A model generated the notes under the pieces. That model ran no database searches, was not told where the DNA came from, and saw only the letters and a list, made by a program, of their open reading frames with translations. Of a stretch of DNA of 9,658 nt, positions 6,097 through 9,658 are shown in pieces (within the stretch, counting starts at the first letter, position 1; the number at the start of each line of letters is the position of its first letter). Location: NCBI GenBank assembly GCA_002308255.1, contig DBVZ01000049.1, positions 1 to 9,658 on the forward strand, written 5' to 3'. The position numbers were made by a program, and so were the translations under genes. The stretch comes from Lachnospiraceae bacterium UBA1251 (GTDB lineage Bacteria; Bacillota; Clostridia; Lachnospirales; Lachnospiraceae).

Positions 6097-6939
6097 TTGC
6101 CTATTGTGACAGACGGGATGGATTGCACAGATTACTCCGTATTAATGAGTGTGTACGAGAAAGAGGATGCGTCGAACCTTGCGCAGAGCATGGAGAGCAT
6201 CTTCTTTCAGACTGTTCCGGCAAATGATTTCGTGCTCGTTTGCGACGGTCCTCTGACGCCTGCCCTGGAAGAGGTGATCCGGGATTATTCTTTCCGGTAT
6301 CCCGATATTCTGCATGTTGTGAGGCTTTCTGAAAACAGGGGTCTTGGAGAAGCGCTGAACGCCGGTCTTACACACTGCAGAAATGAACTCGTTGCCCGCA
6401 TGGACAGCGACGACTGGTCCTATCCGGACCGGTGTGAAAAACAGCTCCGCATGTTCAGCAGGTATCCGGATGCGGATATCGTGAGCGGGGCGATCGAAGA
6501 GTTTACAGAAGATCCGGATGTGATAACAGGAATCCGTTCTTTGCCGCCCGATCCCATCGCGATCCGGCGTTTTTCGAGAAAGAGGAACCCGTTCAACCAT
6601 CCGGCGGTCATGTTCCGCAAAAAGGCTGTCACGGACGCCGGCGGGTACAATGAGCGTTTTCATCTCTTTGAAGATTATTATCTCTGGATCCGAATGCTGC
6701 AAAATGACTGCAAAGGATACAATATTACATCCCCGGTTCTGAAAATGCGGACGTCCGAAGAGCAGATGCTCCGGAGAGGCGGATGGCGGTACACGAAAGA
6801 AATGCTGGCGTTTCACCGCTGGATCCTGCGGACGCATTGGTCAAAACCGCTGGATTATCTGACCGGGGCACTGCCGCACGCGGTGGTCTGCCTGCTTCCC
6901 AACCGGCTGCGTCTTAAGGTTTACCGGATGCTCCGATAG
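6097..6939 (+). CDS. Family 2 glycosyltransferase (AmsE-like)
   Basis: Inverting GT-A glycosyltransferase of family GT2 that adds a sugar from a nucleotide donor to a surface-polymer intermediate at the inner face of the membrane. Seen: the start block YSVLMSVYEKE (13-23), nucleotide-binding VLVCDGP (46-52), ENRGLGEALNAGL (79-91), the metal-binding DSDD (103-106), NPFNHPAVMFRK (164-175) and the acid pair in LFEDYYLW (190-197). Overall it resembles the AmsE/WcaA-like group of exopolysaccharide enzymes. The C-terminus is basic with a short hydrophobic patch and no clear membrane helices. Start choice is uncertain: TTG 6097 has GGAAGG 10 bases upstream, while GTG 6106 and ATG 6118 are also in frame. 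ATG 6118 would begin MDCTDYSVLM, closer to usual family starts. It follows tagD by only 19 bases. The sugar and acceptor cannot be read from the sequence. Confidence 0.88.
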   Translation: MPIVTDGMDCTDYSVLMSVYEKEDASNLAQSMESIFFQTVPANDFVLVCDGPLTPALEEVIRDYSFRYPDILHVVRLSENRGLGEALNAGLTHCRNELVARMDSDDWSYPDRCEKQLRMFSRYPDADIVSGAIEEFTEDPDVITGIRSLPPDPIAIRRFSRKRNPFNHPAVMFRKKAVTDAGGYNERFHLFEDYYLWIRMLQNDCKGYNITSPVLKMRTSEEQMLRRGGWRYTKEMLAFHRWILRTHWSKPLDYLTGALPHAVVCLLPNRLRLKVYRMLR

Positions 6940-7008
6940 AGGAAGATACAGGAACAGGCCGGACCGGAGAATGGGACGGATAAATTTGCGAGGTACAGGG
7001 CAAAAGCA

Positions 7009-8214
7009 ATGAAATGGTCTTATTTTACTAAAAAAATAAAAGACGTCTCCCTGCGTGAGCTGGCAGCGGCCGGCCCGATGCTCATTGCGCTGCTTGTCCA
7101 TCCCTTTTTCAGGCGGAAGAACAAGGATACCTGGCTGATCTGCGAGGAACCCGGAGAGGCGCGCGACAACGGGTATCATTTTTTTAAATATCTTTGTGAA
7201 AACCAGCCGCAGCAGAAATGCGTTTATGCGATCCGGCATGCGTCCCGCGACTACGCCAAAGCGGCGGCACTCGGGAAAACCGTGGAACACGGAAGCATTT
7301 CCCACTGGATCCTGTATTTTACGGCGGCTTACAATATCAGCTCCCAGAAGGGCGGAAAGCCGAATGCCGCCCTCTGTTCGTTTTTTGAACTCAGCAATAT
7401 TTTCAAACCGCGCAATGTTTTTCTGCAGCACGGCATTACCAAGGACAAAAATGACTGGCTGATGGCGGATAAATGCCGCTTCTGCTATTTTGTGACAGGC
7501 ATGAGATCCGAGGACCGGTTCGTGCGGGAGGCGTTCGGCTATCCGGATGGGATCGTCCATTATACGGGATTTCCGAGGTTCGACAACCTGCACAAAGGCG
7601 TGCCGGCCGGAAACCGCATCCTGATCATGCCCACCTGGCGGAAATGGCTTCGCAGCCGCTCCGAGAAAAATGACGTTCTGGGCGGCGATATCCGCACGTC
7701 GGCATTTCTCGACGGATGGAGAGCGCTCCTTGGCAGTGCGCGGCTTTCGGAAATGATCGGGAAATACGATCTCGAAGTGATTTTTTATCCGCACCGCCAT
7801 ATGCAGAAGCACCTGGAGAAATTTCAGCCGGACAATGCAAGGATCCGGATGGCGTCCGATGAAGAATTCGAGATCCAGGATCTCCTCATCAGTTCAAGAC
7901 TGCTGATCACGGACTATTCCAGCGTTTATTTTGATATGTTTTATATGAAAAAGCCGGTGATCTTTTATCAGTTCGACGAGGAGGAGTTCCGGAAATATCA
8001 TTACGAGAGCGGATGGTTCGACTATCACGATAATCCGTTCGGAAACACATATGCGGACTGCGAATCGGTGCTGGACGAACTGGAGGAACGGATCCGCAGC
8101 GGATTTGCGGTGTCGGAAACATTTGAGAAAGCGCATGCGGAAGAGTTTGCTCTCTTCGATACGAAGAATGCGGAGCGGATCTATCTCTCTCTTAAGGAAA
8201 CGGCTTCTTCGTGA
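7009..8214 (+). CDS. CDP-glycerol glycerophosphotransferase (TagB/TagF) family protein, copy 1
   Basis: Member of the CDP-glycerol glycerophosphotransferase family (Glyphos_transf), GT-B fold enzymes that move polyol-phosphate from a CDP donor to a wall-polymer primer at the membrane surface. At 401 residues it covers the catalytic domain only. Seen: a hydrophobic patch at 18-34 that may help membrane attachment, QHGITKD with His141, MPTWRKW, YPHRHM with His262 and His264, and LLITDYSSVYFD with TDYSS at 301-305. His141 and His262 fall where the family has its two catalytic histidines. The contexts QHG and YPHRH differ from the more usual WHG and R-x-HP seen in the next gene, which points to a different donor or acceptor. 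The ribosome site (AGGG at 6997-7000) is weak. It overlaps the next gene by 4 bases if that gene starts at 8211. The exact polymer is unknown. Confidence 0.85.
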   Translation: MKWSYFTKKIKDVSLRELAAAGPMLIALLVHPFFRRKNKDTWLICEEPGEARDNGYHFFKYLCENQPQQKCVYAIRHASRDYAKAAALGKTVEHGSISHWILYFTAAYNISSQKGGKPNAALCSFFELSNIFKPRNVFLQHGITKDKNDWLMADKCRFCYFVTGMRSEDRFVREAFGYPDGIVHYTGFPRFDNLHKGVPAGNRILIMPTWRKWLRSRSEKNDVLGGDIRTSAFLDGWRALLGSARLSEMIGKYDLEVIFYPHRHMQKHLEKFQPDNARIRMASDEEFEIQDLLISSRLLITDYSSVYFDMFYMKKPVIFYQFDEEEFRKYHYESGWFDYHDNPFGNTYADCESVLDELEERIRSGFAVSETFEKAHAEEFALFDTKNAERIYLSLKETASS

Positions 8215-9383
8215 ACAATCTGCATCAGGAAAGGCTGGCAATCGTTAACATGAAAAATGAGATCAGGGACATTTTCGCGGGAACTTACATGAAGTTCTGT
8301 CAGCGTCTGCCGATCGATGAAAAGAAAATCGTTCTGAAGAGCTTCCGGGGCATCGAATGCGGTGACAATCCCCGGGCCATTTTTGATGCTCTTTATGCAA
8401 AACGGCCGGATCTGCACTATGTATGGGTGACTGCGGATGAAAAGCTTTCGGTCCCCGGCGCCCGGACGGTCCGCCACGGCTCACCGGCAGAGATCAAAGA
8501 GCTTGCGACGGCAAAGATCTGGATCGACAACAAGAGAAAGGGCTGCTGGACCTCCAAGAGAGCCGGCCAGTTCTATCTGCAGACCTGGCACGGCGGCATT
8601 GCCTTAAAAAGGATCGAGAAAGACGCTGAGGATAAGCTGCCGGCATACTATATCAAAAGCGCGAAGAAGGATTCACGTCTTGCGGACGCTTTTCTGTCAG
8701 GATCCGGCTGGCAGACCGGCAATATCCGGGACGCGTTCTGGTACACCGGTGATATCTGGGAGACCGGGCTTCCCCGGAATGATATCCTGTTCCGGCCAGA
8801 CGAGGCCGGAAAGAAGATCCGGCAGGCGTTCGGCTTCTCCGAAACGGACAAAGTGGTCCTTTACGCTCCGACTTTCCGTGAGGATTATTCGCTGGATGTC
8901 TATGACCTCGACCGCGAGAGGCTGCTGGCAGCCTGCAGGGCCCGGTTCGGCGGCAAATGGAAGCTCATCATGCGTCTTCACCCGAACATTGCCAACGAGG
9001 GAAAGTATTTTTACTACAATGACGAAGTGCTGAACGGCTGCCATTACCCGATCATGAGCGAGCTAGTGGCGGGCTGCGACGTCCTTGTGACGGATTATTC
9101 GAGCTGCATGTTCGACGCGGCGGAGAGCGGGAAGATCTCCTTTATCTATGCGTCGGATGTGGATGATTATCTGGCGGACCGGGGATTCAACTTTGAGTTC
9201 CGGGACCTGCCTTTCGCGATCGCGGAAACAAATGACGAACTGGAGCAGAATATTAAAGCATATGATGAAAATGAGTACGCCGCGCGGACGGAAGCATTTT
9301 TGGATGAACTGCAGGTGTACGACAATGAGTGCGCAGCCGGGACGGTTGCAGATATGTTGCTGCAGATCATGGAAGAGAAATAA
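8211..9383 (+). CDS. CDP-glycerol glycerophosphotransferase (TagB/TagF) family protein, copy 2
   Basis: Second member of the same family, 390 residues from GTG 8211, with the more typical motif set: QTWHGGIALK with His127, YAPTFRED, MRLHPNI with His257, and VLVTDYSS with TDYSS at 294-298. His127 and His257 correspond to the two family catalytic histidines. Predicted role: transfer of glycerol-phosphate or a similar group from a CDP donor to a membrane-bound acceptor, as primase (TagB-like) or polymerase (TagF-like). Start: GTG 8211 overlaps the previous stop in a GTGA arrangement with AAGGAA 11 bases upstream. ATG 8250 gives MKNEIRDIF, a more usual family start, but its nearest purine-rich site is farther away. 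The two copies share fold and motifs but not close sequence, so they are not a recent duplication. No membrane helix is seen. Confidence 0.88.
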   Translation: MNNLHQERLAIVNMKNEIRDIFAGTYMKFCQRLPIDEKKIVLKSFRGIECGDNPRAIFDALYAKRPDLHYVWVTADEKLSVPGARTVRHGSPAEIKELATAKIWIDNKRKGCWTSKRAGQFYLQTWHGGIALKRIEKDAEDKLPAYYIKSAKKDSRLADAFLSGSGWQTGNIRDAFWYTGDIWETGLPRNDILFRPDEAGKKIRQAFGFSETDKVVLYAPTFREDYSLDVYDLDRERLLAACRARFGGKWKLIMRLHPNIANEGKYFYYNDEVLNGCHYPIMSELVAGCDVLVTDYSSCMFDAAESGKISFIYASDVDDYLADRGFNFEFRDLPFAIAETNDELEQNIKAYDENEYAARTEAFLDELQVYDNECAAGTVADMLLQIMEEK

Positions 9384-9385
9384 GT

Positions 9386-9401
9386 GCTGCGGCAAAGCAG
9401 C
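9386..9401 (+). terminator. Short hairpin after the second TagF-like gene (weak terminator or processing stem)
   Basis: GCTGC (9386-9390) and GCAGC (9397-9401) are perfect inverted arms around a six-base loop, two bases after the stop codon. They are followed by TTATTGTCTTT, T-rich but not a clean T-run. With only five base pairs it is at best a leaky terminator. The next gene starts 27 bases later with no visible promoter, so transcription probably continues through. Confidence 0.25.
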
Positions 9402-9428
9402 TTATTGTCTTTGAGAAGGAGCCCGGAG

Positions 9429-9658
9429 ATGGCATTTTCAATACCCGAGGATTTTTATAAAGAAGAAGAGCGGTGCGGTTACGTCGTTACCGAAAAAATG
9501 AAGAAGGTATGGGCTGTCCAGCTGGAAATGCTCCATGAACTTGATCAGGTCTGTGAGAAATACGGACTGACCTATTTTGCGGATTCCGGGACGCTGCTCG
9601 GCGCGATCCGGCACAAAGGGTATATCCCGTGGGATGATGATATTGATATTGGTATGTT
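9429..9658 (+). CDS. LicD-family phosphotransferase, N-terminal part only (window ends)
   Basis: First 76 codons of a LicD/fukutin-type nucleotidyltransferase-fold protein. LicD enzymes transfer phosphocholine, or in other members different phospho-alcohols, from a CDP donor onto sugars of surface polymers. Seen: an N-terminal helix region, VWAVQLEMLHELDQVC (about 28-43), then the hallmark block DSGTLLGAIRHKG (52-64) and IPWDDDIDIGM (66-76), whose acidic cluster DDDID (69-73) binds metal. AAGGAG at 9416-9421 lies 7 bases before ATG 9429, a strong site. It continues the co-directional cluster and fits with the upstream CDP-alcohol genes. The C-terminal portion, which would help predict the transferred group, is outside the window. 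The family call is secure; the donor (CDP-choline, CDP-glycerol or other) is not known. Confidence 0.9.
   Translation, partial: MAFSIPEDFYKEEERCGYVVTEKMKKVWAVQLEMLHELDQVCEKYGLTYFADSGTLLGAIRHKGYIPWDDDIDIGM

Noticed and set aside
6971..7012. Thirteen-codon open frame whose stop overlaps the ATG of the first TagF-like gene (ATGA)
   Set aside because: A coupling mini-gene is possible, but the purines before its ATG are too close to serve as a ribosome site and nothing in the peptide suggests selection.

Overview
The window looks like chromosomal DNA from a Gram-positive bacterium of the Bacillota, most likely a member of Clostridia near Lachnospiraceae. The evidence is purine-rich Shine-Dalgarno sites (GGGAGGA, GGAGG, AAGGAG), one TTG start and probably other non-ATG starts, a lipoprotein-type solute-binding protein, and a close match to Bacillus-type TagD. 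Base composition is moderately GC-rich and even across the window. I see no island boundary, insertion sequence, tRNA or CRISPR array. The genus is an inference.

Layout. (1) Positions 1-902, minus strand: aspartate-ammonia ligase asnA, with its C-terminal end beyond the window. (2) Positions 903-1107: a divergent intergenic region with a good extended -10 promoter for the rightward genes and a transcribed leader holding several overlapping inverted repeats. (3) Positions 1108-3888: potA-potB-potC, a tightly overlapping operon for the ATPase and two permeases of a spermidine/putrescine-type ABC importer. (4) Positions 3889-5165: a short gap with its own -10-like element, then the lipoprotein binding protein potD. 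(5) Positions 5248-9658: a co-directional cluster of two tandem TagD-family cytidylyltransferases, a family 2 glycosyltransferase, two CDP-glycerol glycerophosphotransferase (TagB/TagF) family proteins, and the start of a LicD-family phosphotransferase gene cut by the window end.

How the genes may work together. Region 5 is a cell-surface phosphopolymer locus. The cytidylyltransferases would make CDP-activated alcohols, one of them very probably CDP-glycerol. The TagF-like enzymes and LicD are the kinds of enzyme that transfer phospho-alcohol groups from CDP donors onto glycans or lipid-linked primers, and the GT2 enzyme adds a sugar. Two cytidylyltransferases plus three phosphotransferases suggest a polymer carrying more than one phospho-substituent.

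The most notable point is that the PotD-like protein lacks most of the acidic and aromatic residues that bind polyamine in E. coli PotD. The importer may therefore carry something else. Its position next to the CDP-alcohol genes makes an amino-alcohol or polyol one possibility, but that is a hypothesis.
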